DNA of 64,000 nucleotides from an uncultured Bacteroides sp. (GCF_963676325.1 NZ_OY781099.1:3038001-3102000); one strand, 5' to 3'. Positions 26,305 through 36,077 are shown, counted from the first letter of the stretch. Notes: generated from the sequence alone by a model not told the origin. Program-made: numbers and translations.

Positions 26305-28824
26305 CTACGATTTCACCTCTTCTCTGCAGGGACTCACATCTCCTATAACAGGTGAATCATTTGAAACGGCCTCATCCACGTATGAATGTCTGGACGTTTT
26401 CCCCTCTTTTTTGCTTTTCCTCTCTACCGGAATTCTCATTCCGTAGAATGACCGCCATACAAAAATTAAACTGAGAATAAGGAATGGAATGGCAATATAC
26501 ATTGAATAATCTAAATCCGGGTTACGTTTCATCTCAATACAGATTTCTGTAGCCAGAAGTCCGAACAACGTTGAAAACTTAATGATTGGGTTTAAAGATA
26601 CAGACGAAGTATCTTTAAACGGATCTCCCACTGTATCACCCACCACCACAGCTTCGTGTAATGGAGTATTCTTTTCTTTCAAATCTACTTCCACCACTTT
26701 CTTTGCATTATCCCAGCTACCTCCGGCATTTGCCATAAAGATTGCCTGGAATAATCCGAATACTGCAATTGAAACCAGATAAGCAACAAAGAAGTTAGGA
26801 TCCATGAATGCAAATGAAAGAGTAAGGGAGATCAATGCAATAAAGATGTTCCACATACCTTTTTGTGCATATTGAGTGCAGATCTTCACAACTGCTTTAG
26901 AGTCTTCAATATCCGCTTCCGTCTTATCCATATTAAAGTTCTTCTTAATAAATTCCACAGCCCGATAGGCTCCGGTAGTAACTGCCTGCATGGAAGCTCC
27001 GCTAAACCAGAAAATAACTGCTCCACCACAAATCAAACCTAGAATAACCGGTGCATCTGTGAGAGAAAGTTTAAGCATTCCTACTTTTTCGAGTAATAAG
27101 ATAATAGAGAAGATCATGGTTGTGGCTCCTACCACAGCCGTTCCAATAAGTACCGGTTTAGCTGTTGCCTTGAATGTATTTCCGGCAGAGTCATTTGCTT
27201 CAAGAAAATGCTTTCCTACTTCAAAATCGGGTGTAAAGCCAAAATCTTTCTCTATAGATTCACTGATACCCGGAATCTGTTCAATCTGTGAAAGTTCAAA
27301 TACAGATTGTGCATTATCGGTTACAGGTCCGTAACTATCAACCGCAATGGTAACAGGTCCCATACATAAAAAGCCAAAGGCAACTAAACCGAATGCAAAG
27401 ATTGAGGCATGAGGACCAAGTATTTCAACTAAACCTTGTTCTGAAGTAAAATAGGCTATTGTCATTAAAGCAACAATAAGCAATCCTGTCCAGAATGCAC
27501 TTAAATAGCCGGTAACAATACCTGAAAGAATGTTCAAAGAGGCACCTCCTTCACGTGAAGCAGTTACAATTTCCTGTACATGATTTGATTTTGAACTGGT
27601 AAACATCTTGGTAAATTCAGGAATCAGTACTGCAGCTAACGTTCCGCAACTGATAATAATAGCCAGTTTCCACCAAAGAGTAGTATTAGTTAAGTCGGAC
27701 AATAATAAATGGCTCATAAAGAAACTTACAGAGATACAGAGAATAGCTGCAATCCAGATTAAACGCATCAGAGGAGCCTCAAAATTGAAATCCTTTTTAT
27801 TTGCATAAAGTTTTCTTGAAATTGCCTGATTAATAAAGAAAGAACATCCGGAAAGGAAGTCCATCAGAAAGCGCATACCGAAAATCCACACAATCAATTT
27901 AGCCTGTATTTCAGGATTATCTATAGCAAGGGTAATAAATGTGATTAATGCCACACCGGTTACTCCATAAGTTTCAAAACCATCGGCAGTTGGGCCCACA
28001 CTATCGCCGGCATTATCACCGGTACAATCGGCAATTACACCCGGGTTACGTGGATCATCTTCCTTCACTTTGAAGATTACTTTCATTAAGTCAGAGCCAA
28101 TATCAGCAATCTTGGTAAAAATACCACCGGCAATACGCAGAGCACTTGCACCCAAAGATTCACCAATGGCAAATCCAAGGAAACAGATTCCGACTCTATC
28201 ACGGGGAACAAACAGCAAGATTACTACCATCATCACAAGTTCGAGAGAGATAAGGAAAAGTCCCACACTCATTCCGGCCTTCAAAGGGATATTTACCACA
28301 TCAAGAGGCCTTGCCCGCAAAGAAGCAAAGGCAGTACGGGCGTTCGCATAAGTATTCACACGAATTCCGTACCAGGCCACACTATACGAACCTAACATAC
28401 CAATGATAGAAAATAACAGAACCTCCATAACCACAAAGAATGGCTTCCCTAGCAATCCAAAGAAGTATATACAAAGAATACCAGCAACTATAGAAAAAAG
28501 CATTAACAGGAATTTGCCTTGCTGAAGAAGATAAGTACGGCAGGTGGCATAAATTATAGCCGCCACTTTCAGCATAGAATCATGTGCTCTTAGTTTTTTG
28601 ATCTGATGGAACAGAATTAAACTGAATCCCAACGTTCCAACAATAATCATAGCTCCATAAAATAGGAAATCCCAGGAAGAGACAGTACCACCAAAGATGT
28701 GATAAGAGCCTTGGTGCAGGTCTGGTATTGCCAAATCGGCTTCACTTGCCTGCGCGTTCAAACAAAGTCCCAATAACATAGATGTTAAGAAGAAAAATTT
28801 CATGAGTTTATTCATGGCATTCAA
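26305..28824 (-). CDS. hppA: Membrane-bound ion-pumping pyrophosphatase
   Basis: This integral membrane enzyme couples hydrolysis of pyrophosphate to transport of protons or sodium out of the cytoplasm. The 839-residue protein has many membrane segments and the active-site signatures DNAGDSVGP and, near the C-terminus, ANAGGSWDNAKK. The segment GNTFKATAKP aligns with the site where K+-dependent enzymes usually have Ala (GNTTAA), so Lys here points to a K+-independent type; that is inference. An N-terminal signal-like segment (LGLCLNAQA) precedes the first pump helices. It is transcribed alone and ends in a strong terminator. Confidence 0.95.
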   Translation of the reverse strand: MNAMNKLMKFFFLTSMLLGLCLNAQASEADLAIPDLHQGSYHIFGGTVSSWDFLFYGAMIIVGTLGFSLILFHQIKKLRAHDSMLKVAAIIYATCRTYLLQQGKFLLMLFSIVAGILCIYFFGLLGKPFFVVMEVLLFSIIGMLGSYSVAWYGIRVNTYANARTAFASLRARPLDVVNIPLKAGMSVGLFLISLELVMMVVILLFVPRDRVGICFLGFAIGESLGASALRIAGGIFTKIADIGSDLMKVIFKVKEDDPRNPGVIADCTGDNAGDSVGPTADGFETYGVTGVALITFITLAIDNPEIQAKLIVWIFGMRFLMDFLSGCSFFINQAISRKLYANKKDFNFEAPLMRLIWIAAILCISVSFFMSHLLLSDLTNTTLWWKLAIIISCGTLAAVLIPEFTKMFTSSKSNHVQEIVTASREGGASLNILSGIVTGYLSAFWTGLLIVALMTIAYFTSEQGLVEILGPHASIFAFGLVAFGFLCMGPVTIAVDSYGPVTDNAQSVFELSQIEQIPGISESIEKDFGFTPDFEVGKHFLEANDSAGNTFKATAKPVLIGTAVVGATTMIFSIILLLEKVGMLKLSLTDAPVILGLICGGAVIFWFSGASMQAVTTGAYRAVEFIKKNFNMDKTEADIEDSKAVVKICTQYAQKGMWNIFIALISLTLSFAFMDPNFFVAYLVSIAVFGLFQAIFMANAGGSWDNAKKVVEVDLKEKNTPLHEAVVVGDTVGDPFKDTSSVSLNPIIKFSTLFGLLATEICIEMKRNPDLDYSMYIAIPFLILSLIFVWRSFYGMRIPVERKSKKEGKTSRHSYVDEAVSNDSPVIGDVSPCREEVKS

Positions 28825-28934
28825 TGTTTAAGATTTAAGATTTATGTTTAAAAAACAAAAAAACAGCCTAATATACTCATTTTTTAGTATTAAACAACAA
28901 TTTTATATAAATTTAATCTTTGCCCACATTTGTA

Positions 28935-29025
28935 AATAATTGTCTACACAAATAAAATGTGCGGACAATTATTCGCCAATAAATAAAATCCATTCACCAA
29001 TAACTAAAAATTATAGGCGAATAAT
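28935..29025. repeat. Array E: weaker repeat cluster with about 21-bp spacing
   Basis: ATTCGCCAAT (28971), ATTCACCAAT (28992) and the inverted ATAGGCGAAT (29013) are each 21 bp apart. The outer two form ATTATTCGCC (28968-28977) against GGCGAATAAT (29016-29025). Just before lies another inverted repeat, AATAATTGTC (28935-28944) and GACAATTATT (28964-28973). It sits between the hppA start and the end of the SIMPL gene. It resembles arrays A-D but has no exact 22-bp lattice. Confidence 0.55.
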
Positions 29026-29050
29026 CCGGAAAGCATTAACCTATAAATAT

Positions 29051-29752
29051 TTAGTCTTCCAGATAGTAGTCAACAGTAGTTACCACACGCACACTTTTTA
29101 TATAAGGAGTGTTGGCATCGCGATCTGAAATAGAGAACTGGCCCTGATTTGCCGTTTTAATTTTTCCGAGTTTACTATCCGAGTCTTTTGCAAACTTCTC
29201 GGCAGACAAACGGGCATTCTTGGTTGCATTCTCAATCATCTGAGGCTTTACCTCATTTAGCTTCGTGAAATCATAAACAATATTATAACGATAATCGCCT
29301 CCGGTGAGAGCAATACCCTGTTTCAGCAGTTCGCTTTGCTCTCTCATCAGACTCCGCACTTTATCAACCTTATCAGAAGTAACAGTAATAACTGAAGTTA
29401 TATTATAACGGAAGGCGGAAGGTTTATCAGCATACCGTTCAGCCTGCATGTCAATAATTTCGGGAGCCGAGATGCTAATTTCCTTTTCAGTAATTCCTTT
29501 AGATTTCAGAAAGCTGACAATAACACTATTCTTTGCTTTGATATTGTTATAAAGGGTTGGAAGATCATTACCCAGATCTTTAAACATCAATGGCCATGTT
29601 ACTTTGTTTGCAGGGACCTCCAATTCTGCCAGTCCTTTTACACTGACCACACGATCTTTATTCTTAAACTCGTTGATTCCACTCCTTATACAAATTCCTA
29701 AAAGAAATAATCCAAGTGCAATAATAGCAGCTTCTTTCATCCAGTTTTTCAT
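29051..29752 (-). CDS. SIMPL domain (DUF541) membrane-anchored protein
   Basis: This 233-residue protein has one N-terminal membrane segment (AAIIALGLFLLGICI) and a SIMPL domain across about 35-230. It includes VSVKGLAELEVPANKV and the C-terminal AEKFAKDSDSKLGKIKTANQGQFSI. SIMPL proteins are periplasmic or envelope proteins related to oligomeric, stress-linked proteins; a precise function is not known. A well-spaced promoter lies upstream at 29789-29820. Confidence 0.88.
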   Translation of the reverse strand: MKNWMKEAAIIALGLFLLGICIRSGINEFKNKDRVVSVKGLAELEVPANKVTWPLMFKDLGNDLPTLYNNIKAKNSVIVSFLKSKGITEKEISISAPEIIDMQAERYADKPSAFRYNITSVITVTSDKVDKVRSLMREQSELLKQGIALTGGDYRYNIVYDFTKLNEVKPQMIENATKNARLSAEKFAKDSDSKLGKIKTANQGQFSISDRDANTPYIKSVRVVTTVDYYLED

Positions 29753-29788
29753 AAATTAGTCCTCCGTTAGTTTGTTTACATATTTCGT

Positions 29789-29820
29789 CAAACATAATGA
29801 TTCCGAATGAGATTTCCAAA
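29789..29820 (-). promoter_or_regulatory. Bacteroides-type promoter for the SIMPL gene
   Basis: The reverse strand carries TTTG (29820-29817), 20 bp of spacer, then TATGTTTG (29796-29789). This matches the -33 TTTG / -7 TAnnTTTG arrangement with expected spacing and lies about 37 bp before the start codon. It is the best promoter match in the window. Confidence 0.65.
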
Positions 29821-29863
29821 TAAAGAAAGATTAAGATTTGTGTACATGGAAAATAAATTTAAT

Positions 29864-29871
29864 TATCTTTG
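29864..29871 (+). promoter_or_regulatory. Putative -7 box for the 29896 gene
   Basis: TATCTTTG matches TAnnTTTG. A TTTG lies 23 bp upstream (29837-29840), slightly farther than usual. Confidence 0.45.
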
Positions 29872-29895
29872 CCTATATCTAAAAAAAAAGAAATC

Positions 29896-30609
29896 ATGGA
29901 TACAGAATTTAATGAACAAGAGAGGAAACAGTCTTCCGAAGTTCTGGAAGTGATTGATGAAAACTCTCCAAATACAAAAAAATGGAAGAAAATGGTAATT
30001 GGTGTACTTTGCATACTTACACTATTTACCGTATGGGCAGGTTATCTTATAATAAACGGTTCTCTGTCTTTTATAGAAAACCCGTTAAGCGTAAACATCC
30101 TGGATGATGTAGCCATTCTTTGTATCTTATGGTTTATTGGTGTATTCATTGCACTTGCAAATAAACTCGGGATACTTGGATTTGGGAAAAAAGGAAAAGA
30201 AGAGGACACTGAACTTCAAACAGAACCTGATACTAAATCTGAGATTAGAGAAAGTACCAGCATTCTAAAAAGATACATTCTCCCTGGATTGACTATTTTT
30301 GTGGTAGTGCCCGTTATCTCTGCTATAATTCTATATTATATAATCTTTTTTATAATATTCTTATTCCTGGGAGTTCTGCCTTATCTGATAGCAATTGGAA
30401 TGATAACTGGACTGATATTGTCTATAATCCGGCTATCTAAGCAGGTTTATAAGCCTAAAAGAGGACGAAAAATCATGGTCTTTTCTACATTGATGATCTT
30501 GAGTTATGCGTTTATTCTCTTTATGATGTATCAGTTTGATGCCAAAACAAAGAATAGCAAACCCGTTACCGATCAGAAGGAAATTGTAATTCCGGTTGTC
30601 AATCAGTAA
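29896..30609 (+). CDS. Membrane protein of unknown function
   Basis: I do not recognise this 237-residue protein. The start at 29896 (MDTEFNEQERK) is preferred over an upstream TTG at 29869, which overlaps a -7 box. It has an acidic N-terminal tail, hydrophobic segments at about 35-55, 68-88, 130-150, 150-175 and 195-212, and a charged loop near 95-120. That suggests four or five membrane passes with both tails probably cytoplasmic. Its stop overlaps the end of the convergent B3/B4 gene by 7 bp. Confidence 0.72.
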   Translation: MDTEFNEQERKQSSEVLEVIDENSPNTKKWKKMVIGVLCILTLFTVWAGYLIINGSLSFIENPLSVNILDDVAILCILWFIGVFIALANKLGILGFGKKGKEEDTELQTEPDTKSEIRESTSILKRYILPGLTIFVVVPVISAIILYYIIFFIIFLFLGVLPYLIAIGMITGLILSIIRLSKQVYKPKRGRKIMVFSTLMILSYAFILFMMYQFDAKTKNSKPVTDQKEIVIPVVNQ

Positions 30610-31265
30610 TAAATAACCTGGCCACCATCAGAAGCAGCAAACTCTCTGAGTAGTGATTGCATGTAAGCCACAGCTTCATCAAGTCCTTCTTTTCCACTGT
30701 AACCATTAATTATGGCAAGCAGTTGAGTAGTTTCAACCGATAACTTAGTACGCTCATTATCACTAGTGGGCGTGCCTATTCCTCCTATTGCGTCTCTGTA
30801 TACAGGTAATCCTTCTATATTGAGCACTCCACGGCCAATACCTTCAAAAGGTTCGTCCGCTCTTCCTACACCCAGTTCAATTACATCTCCGGATATTTTT
30901 CCGGCATCAAAACCACCAATGGAGTATCCGGTACGAATAGACACCAGATTAATAAGATCTACCAAAGTATCTATTTTGTAAAGAGGCAAGTCTCTGAGGA
31001 TTCTTCGGCAAAGTGCCTCAGCTGAAGGGCGATAACGATTAGGATCTTTTCCAAACTTCTTATACGCATTACGCGTTGCAAGAATATGAGGATTCTTTTT
31101 CACTTCATCTATCTGATGAGTAGCTTTATATTCTGCAGCAGCCGTATCAATCTTTTCCCACAAGCCTTCACTATAAGAAGTATTTATTACTGTTGCATAG
31201 ATAGCCGCACCACTATAATCGGGACAAGCTGTGCGAACCTCTTCAGATACTTTAATAGTAAGCAT
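30603..31265 (-). CDS. B3/B4 tRNA-binding-domain protein
   Basis: This is a 220-residue stand-alone relative of the B3/B4 (editing) domain of phenylalanyl-tRNA synthetase beta chain. The conserved stretch RNAYKKFGKDPNRYRPSAEA and the core NLVSIRTGYSIGGFD are diagnostic. Such free-standing proteins may edit mischarged tRNA or bind amino acids, but the role is not settled. It lies 10 bp downstream of pgeF and may be the last gene of the obgE-pgeF transcript. Confidence 0.85.
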   Translation of the reverse strand: MLTIKVSEEVRTACPDYSGAAIYATVINTSYSEGLWEKIDTAAAEYKATHQIDEVKKNPHILATRNAYKKFGKDPNRYRPSAEALCRRILRDLPLYKIDTLVDLINLVSIRTGYSIGGFDAGKISGDVIELGVGRADEPFEGIGRGVLNIEGLPVYRDAIGGIGTPTSDNERTKLSVETTQLLAIINGYSGKEGLDEAVAYMQSLLREFAASDGGQVIYY

Positions 31266-31275
31266 TACGCAGAAT

Positions 31276-32088
31276 TTATTTTTGCAACATTATTCCCGAG
31301 AGAATACGTCCGGACTTGGTACCCAAACGACGGGCTGAGAAAAAGCGTTCGTGCTCTTCGTATGTACAGATTCCGGATATTTCAATATTATCAGGAAGTA
31401 CTCCAGCATCTGTTAATTGCAAGCGTGTAGCTTCCCACAGATCAATATGATACTTTTGCGTTTCCTCTTTCCACACAGTGATTTTGGTCATGTCAAATCC
31501 TATTTTCCGGAATGCGTCATAAACCTCTTCTCCCACTTCAAAGGAATCAACAGAAATACTCGGACCAATGGCTGCAATAACATCTTTTGCTTCAGTGTTG
31601 TATGTATGATCCATCATATCCAGCGTTTGCTTCACAATCTTTGCCACAGTACCTCTCCATCCGGCATGAATAACGGCAATAGCCTTGTTAACGGAATCAT
31701 ATAAAAGAATTGGTACACAATCTGCAGTAGAAACACAAATACAATAACCCGGAATATCGGTAATCAAAGCATCCACTCCGTGAAGTCTTCGTTGCTGTTC
31801 TTCCGGAGAAAGACTCACATAAAAAGGATCTATAGCACGTATAGTACTACCATGAGTCTGAAATGGAATAATCAGTCGATGTGGCTGAACGCCCATTTTA
31901 GAACAAAGCACATCCTGATTACGCTTTACCTTTTCAGGATTATCTCCCGAAAAAGGTGCACAATTAAACGATGCGAAAGTATCTTCGCTACAGCCTCCGT
32001 TACGGGAGGTTACAAAATGAGAAATATTAGGAATTGAGCTAAACAGCTCAAAACCCAATATTACTTTATCTTCTGTTAATTCTGTCAT
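31276..32088 (-). CDS. pgeF: Peptidoglycan editing factor PgeF (YfiH, laccase-domain family)
   Basis: This 270-residue member of the YfiH/DUF152 family hydrolyses misincorporated residues in muropeptide precursors, and some members act on purine nucleosides. Family hallmarks are FQTHGSTIRAID, STADCVPILLYD and VIHAGWRGTVAKIV, whose His and Cys residues form the metal site. Its start codon overlaps the obgE stop as ATGA, so the two are translationally coupled. Confidence 0.92.
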   Translation of the reverse strand: MTELTEDKVILGFELFSSIPNISHFVTSRNGGCSEDTFASFNCAPFSGDNPEKVKRNQDVLCSKMGVQPHRLIIPFQTHGSTIRAIDPFYVSLSPEEQQRRLHGVDALITDIPGYCICVSTADCVPILLYDSVNKAIAVIHAGWRGTVAKIVKQTLDMMDHTYNTEAKDVIAAIGPSISVDSFEVGEEVYDAFRKIGFDMTKITVWKEETQKYHIDLWEATRLQLTDAGVLPDNIEISGICTYEEHERFFSARRLGTKSGRILSGIMLQK

Positions 32089-33242
32089 TGTTCTTCCTTA
32101 TCTTCTTCATCCTCGAAGAATTCTTCCTCTTCCTCTTCTTCTTCTTCATAAGAAAATTCAAAGTCTTCATCCTCGCCCAATTCTAATAATTCTGCCTGTA
32201 ATTTATTAACATCCTTGGAACGGTGAATAATACCTTCGATCTTGTTACCTTCTTTATTTAATTCATCCCAAAGAATATCTTTCAGAGTCGAAACACCCAA
32301 ACCGGTAATTGACGAGATAAACACATGCGGAATTGTATCGGGCAGTGTTTTTTCTATTTCGTCCATCAGTTCCTGATCCAGCATATCGCATTTCGAAATA
32401 GCCAGGATACGTTGCTTATCAAGCATTTCAGGGTTAAAGGTAGAAAGCTCGTTGAGCAGGATCTCATACTCTTTTTTGATATCGTCTGCATCAGCAGGAA
32501 CCATAAACAGCAAAAGTGAATTTCGCTCAATATGGCGCAGGAAGCGTAGTCCTAATCCTTTTCCTTCACTTGCACCTTCTATAATTCCTGGTATATCTGC
32601 CATCACAAAAGATTTTCTCTCGCGATAAGGCACAATACCCAGATTAGGTTCAAGAGTAGTAAAAGGATAATTGGCAATCTTAGGTTTAGCTGCTGATACA
32701 ACAGATAGCAAAGTAGACTTACCCGCATTCGGGAAACCTACCAAACCAACATCGGCCAGCAACTTCAACTCCATGATTATTGTGAGTTCCTGCATTGGTT
32801 CACCGGGCTGAGCAAAACGAGGAGCCTGACGGGTAGCAGTTTTAAAGTGACTATTACCTTGTCCGCCTCTACCACCTTTCAGCAGCATTACCTCTTGTCC
32901 GTGATCCGTTACATCGCAGATATATTCACCGGTTTCGGCATCATATACTACGGTTCCGCAAGGAACTTCTATATACTTATCTTCTCCGTCTTTACCAAAA
33001 CTACGTTGTTTACCACCTGATTCTCCATGTCCGGCCATTAAATGACGGTCGTATCTCAGGTGAAGCAGCGTCCAGTAATTGCGGTTACCACGTAATATAA
33101 TATGGCCTCCTCTTCCGCCATCTCCACCATCAGGTCCGCCGTTGGGGATATATTTCTCTCTTCGCATGTGCGTAGAGCCTCTGCCTCCCTTACCAGAGCG
33201 ACAATAGATCTTAACGTAATCAACAAAATTCGATTCAGCCAT
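32085..33242 (-). CDS. obgE: GTPase Obg
   Basis: This essential GTPase is linked to assembly of the large ribosomal subunit and to stress control. The 385-residue protein has the glycine-rich Obg domain (1-158), a G domain with Walker A GFPNAGKST (169-177), DIPG and SKCD motifs, and a very acidic C-terminal tail of Glu and Asp. It is followed by pgeF with a 4-bp overlap and preceded by adk with a 17-bp gap, giving an adk-obgE-pgeF run. Confidence 0.97.
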   Translation of the reverse strand: MAESNFVDYVKIYCRSGKGGRGSTHMRREKYIPNGGPDGGDGGRGGHIILRGNRNYWTLLHLRYDRHLMAGHGESGGKQRSFGKDGEDKYIEVPCGTVVYDAETGEYICDVTDHGQEVMLLKGGRGGQGNSHFKTATRQAPRFAQPGEPMQELTIIMELKLLADVGLVGFPNAGKSTLLSVVSAAKPKIANYPFTTLEPNLGIVPYRERKSFVMADIPGIIEGASEGKGLGLRFLRHIERNSLLLFMVPADADDIKKEYEILLNELSTFNPEMLDKQRILAISKCDMLDQELMDEIEKTLPDTIPHVFISSITGLGVSTLKDILWDELNKEGNKIEGIIHRSKDVNKLQAELLELGEDEDFEFSYEEEEEEEEEFFEDEEDKEEQ

Positions 33243-33259
33243 AATAATACTTTTCTTAA

Positions 33260-33829
33260 TTATAAATTTTCAACAGCAGAAACAATATCGGAAAAAATAC
33301 CTTCCATTGTTCCCAATCCTTTGATAAACTGATATTTTCCTTCTTTCTTATAATACTCTTTCAAAGGAGAAGTCTGAGTATTATATACAACCAAACGTTT
33401 TTTGATTGTTTCCATATTGTCATCTGCACGACCGCACTCTTCACCACGTTTCAATAAACGAGTAATTAGTTCTTCTTCAGGAACATCCAGGTCAAGCATT
33501 ACAGATACATCTTGTCCTCTTTTGTTAAGCATCACTTTCAAAGCTTCAGCCTGAGGAATTGTTCTTGGGAAACCATCGAATATAACGCCTTTGCTTTCTT
33601 TGAAGCTATCTAAAACACTTGCAAGGATATCGATAATCAATTCATCCGGAACCAATTGTCCCTGATCAATATAACCTTTTGCTGTTTTACCAAGTGCAGT
33701 TTCATTCTTGATTTCTGCACGAAGTACATCTCCGGTAGAGATATGATTAATACCAAACTTTTCTACGATACGTTCACTTTGTGTCCCTTTTCCTGAACCG
33801 GGAGCACCAAAAATAACAATGTTCAACAT
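33260..33829 (-). CDS. adk: Adenylate kinase
   Basis: This enzyme interconverts ATP + AMP and 2 ADP. The 189-residue protein is the short type without a zinc lid. It carries the P-loop GAPGSGKGTQ (8-17), the AMP-binding region STGDVLRAEI and the lid-site FDGFPRTIPQAE. It sits between hpt and obgE on the same strand. Confidence 0.97.
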   Translation of the reverse strand: MLNIVIFGAPGSGKGTQSERIVEKFGINHISTGDVLRAEIKNETALGKTAKGYIDQGQLVPDELIIDILASVLDSFKESKGVIFDGFPRTIPQAEALKVMLNKRGQDVSVMLDLDVPEEELITRLLKRGEECGRADDNMETIKKRLVVYNTQTSPLKEYYKKEGKYQFIKGLGTMEGIFSDIVSAVENL

Positions 33830-33856
33830 TTCTTTAATACCTATTATATTTATAAA

Positions 33857-34393
33857 TTATTCTGCTAAAGTATAGATATCAGGATAGTTACGACCATAGC
33901 CATCATAATCCAGTCCATAACCAACGATAAAATCATTAGGTATACTCATTGCACAATATTTAATATCCAATTCAACCTGAAGTTTATCTGGTTTTACTAG
34001 TAAAGTTGCAATATGTATAGCCTTTGGATTGCGTGTACCAAGAGTTTCTAACAAGCGTTGCATAGTTAAGCCGGTATCAACAATATCTTCAACAATAACA
34101 ACTGTTTTTCCCTGAATATCTTCTGATAGTCCCACCACCTCTTTGATAACTCCGGTAGAAGATACTCCTTCATAAGACGCCAATTTTACAAAAGTAATCT
34201 TACTTGGTATATTTATTTGCTTCATCAGATCGGAAGTAAACATGAAAGATCCATTGAGCACACTAATAAAGATAGGACTTTCATCCTTCAGGTCCTGGTT
34301 TATCTCATTAGCTACCCGTGTGACTTCCTTTTGAATACTCTGTGCATCAATTGAAAGAGCAAATTTCTTATCCTTTATCTGAATTGTCTTCAT
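33857..34393 (-). CDS. hpt: Hypoxanthine phosphoribosyltransferase
   Basis: This purine salvage enzyme makes IMP or GMP from the base and PRPP. The 178-residue protein has the PRPP-binding loop VVIVEDIVDTGLTM (about 95-108) and the C-terminal base-binding FIVGYGLDYDGYGRNYPDIY. It is the first gene of the hpt-adk-obgE-pgeF run, with a TACTTTTG box upstream. Confidence 0.96.
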   Translation of the reverse strand: MKTIQIKDKKFALSIDAQSIQKEVTRVANEINQDLKDESPIFISVLNGSFMFTSDLMKQINIPSKITFVKLASYEGVSSTGVIKEVVGLSEDIQGKTVVIVEDIVDTGLTMQRLLETLGTRNPKAIHIATLLVKPDKLQVELDIKYCAMSIPNDFIVGYGLDYDGYGRNYPDIYTLAE

Positions 34394-34420
34394 AACAATT
34401 TTATATTTTTATAGTTGCCG

Positions 34421-34428
34421 CAAAAGTA
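34421..34428 (-). promoter_or_regulatory. Putative -7 box for the hpt-adk-obgE-pgeF run
   Basis: The reverse strand reads TACTTTTG about 28 bp before the hpt start, fitting TAnnTTTG. No -33 element found. Confidence 0.45.
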
Positions 34429-34503
34429 CTACTTTTTATGGAAAGGAATGCAAGAATATACTCTCTTTTTCCATAAGCGACTACAAGCGGAATCTAAAAG
34501 TAA

Positions 34504-36039
34504 TTATTTCACTCCATGCATTAGCTTCTGCAGCCATTTAGACAACAGGAATAATATTACGGCTGCAATACCAGACATTACAACGAAAACCATAAAGAAA
34601 TCGTATAATGAAACAACCTGGAAGCCCAAGATAAGTTTAGATTTTCCGGCCTCTGGATATAAGCCACTAAGTATACCTGCAAACTTATTTGCCGCTGCAT
34701 TTGAAAGGTACCAAACACCCATCATTAAAGATGCAAAACGAACCGGAGTTAATCTGTTTACCATTGACAAACCGATAGGAGACAATGCCATTTCACCCAT
34801 TGTATGGATAAAATAAAGTCCAGTAAGCCAAAGCATGCTAACCTTAACACCTGGTTGAAGATCTTTTACTCCAAAAGCAATAAATAAATAGCCCAAAGAT
34901 AAAAGGAACAGACCTATTGCTTGTTTGGCAGGAGAAGATGGCTCCATATTTCTTTTGTTTAGGAAACCCCAGATAGCTGGCATAACAAAAGCTAATGCTA
35001 CTACAAATAAAGGGTTAAATGCCTGAAAATAAGAAGCTGGCATCACCCATCCTAAAACAGAACGGTTTGTTTGTTCATCAGCAAAGAGAGTTAATGAAGC
35101 ACCAGCCTGTTCATAAGCAGCCCAGAAGAAGATTACGAAAAAGGCAATGAGATAAATAACAATGATTCGTTCTCTTTCAATTTTTGTAAGTGAACTATCA
35201 AAAAGTATGTATGCCGGGATACCAATACATGCAGCAAATATACCTGCACTAATATATTCAGCATCAAAAACCCATTTGAATATAGCAAAAAGAACAATGG
35301 TAACTCCTGCAAAGAAAAGAACTTTTTTTGTTGCTTCTTCTTTAGAAATTGTAGGTTTTTCTTCTGTTGCAGCTTCTTTATGCTGAAGCGCATCGGGTAT
35401 AATACCAATTTGTTCGCCAGAAGGTGAAACAAGATATTTATTTTTCTGAGTTTCAAATACTATAATGGTAAACAACACACCGATAGCTGCTGCAAGGAAT
35501 CCCCATTTAAAATCTTCTGGAGTACCAGTATCACCAAAATACCCACAAACAAGCGGAGCAATAAATGCCCCAACATTTATACCCATATAGAAGATTGTGT
35601 AGGCAGTATCCAAGCGGCTGTCGTTGGGTTCATATAATTGTCCTACCAAAGTAGTGATGGTAGGTTTAAAGAAACCATTTCCAAAAATAAGAAATCCCAA
35701 ACCACCATACATCAGCCAGTGAGACATCTCAACTGATTTCAGGAATGATGCACTAAGGAATAATAAGAACTGTCCAAGTCCCATCATCATTGCTCCCCAG
35801 AATACAGAACGCCTGATTCCCCAATATTTATCAGCTACATAACCACCAATAAGCGGAGTTAAATAAACCAAACCTGTATAACTTCCGTAAATGGATGAAG
35901 CAAGCATTTTATCCATCAACAAGGCTTTCGTTAAAAACAAAATGAAGATTGCACGCATACCATAGTAGCTGAAACGCTCTGCGGTTCCTGTTGCAAAGAT
36001 AAGATAGAGACCTTTAGGATGCCCTTTTGAATGACTCAT
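34504..36039 (-). CDS. POT-family proton-coupled peptide transporter
   Basis: This inner-membrane symporter takes up di- and tripeptides. The 511-residue protein has about 12-14 membrane segments. The ExxERFxYY-type motif is seen as GTAERFSYYGMRA (Glu21-Arg22), then GGYVADKYWGIRRS and the family segment FYMGINVGAFIAPLVCGYFG. It has its own -7 box and is divergent from the NAD(P)HX repair gene. Confidence 0.93.
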   Translation of the reverse strand: MSHSKGHPKGLYLIFATGTAERFSYYGMRAIFILFLTKALLMDKMLASSIYGSYTGLVYLTPLIGGYVADKYWGIRRSVFWGAMMMGLGQFLLFLSASFLKSVEMSHWLMYGGLGFLIFGNGFFKPTITTLVGQLYEPNDSRLDTAYTIFYMGINVGAFIAPLVCGYFGDTGTPEDFKWGFLAAAIGVLFTIIVFETQKNKYLVSPSGEQIGIIPDALQHKEAATEEKPTISKEEATKKVLFFAGVTIVLFAIFKWVFDAEYISAGIFAACIGIPAYILFDSSLTKIERERIIVIYLIAFFVIFFWAAYEQAGASLTLFADEQTNRSVLGWVMPASYFQAFNPLFVVALAFVMPAIWGFLNKRNMEPSSPAKQAIGLFLLSLGYLFIAFGVKDLQPGVKVSMLWLTGLYFIHTMGEMALSPIGLSMVNRLTPVRFASLMMGVWYLSNAAANKFAGILSGLYPEAGKSKLILGFQVVSLYDFFMVFVVMSGIAAVILFLLSKWLQKLMHGVK

Positions 36040-36077
36040 AAGATGTTTTATTATTCTTTATTTTTATTAATTGGGTG

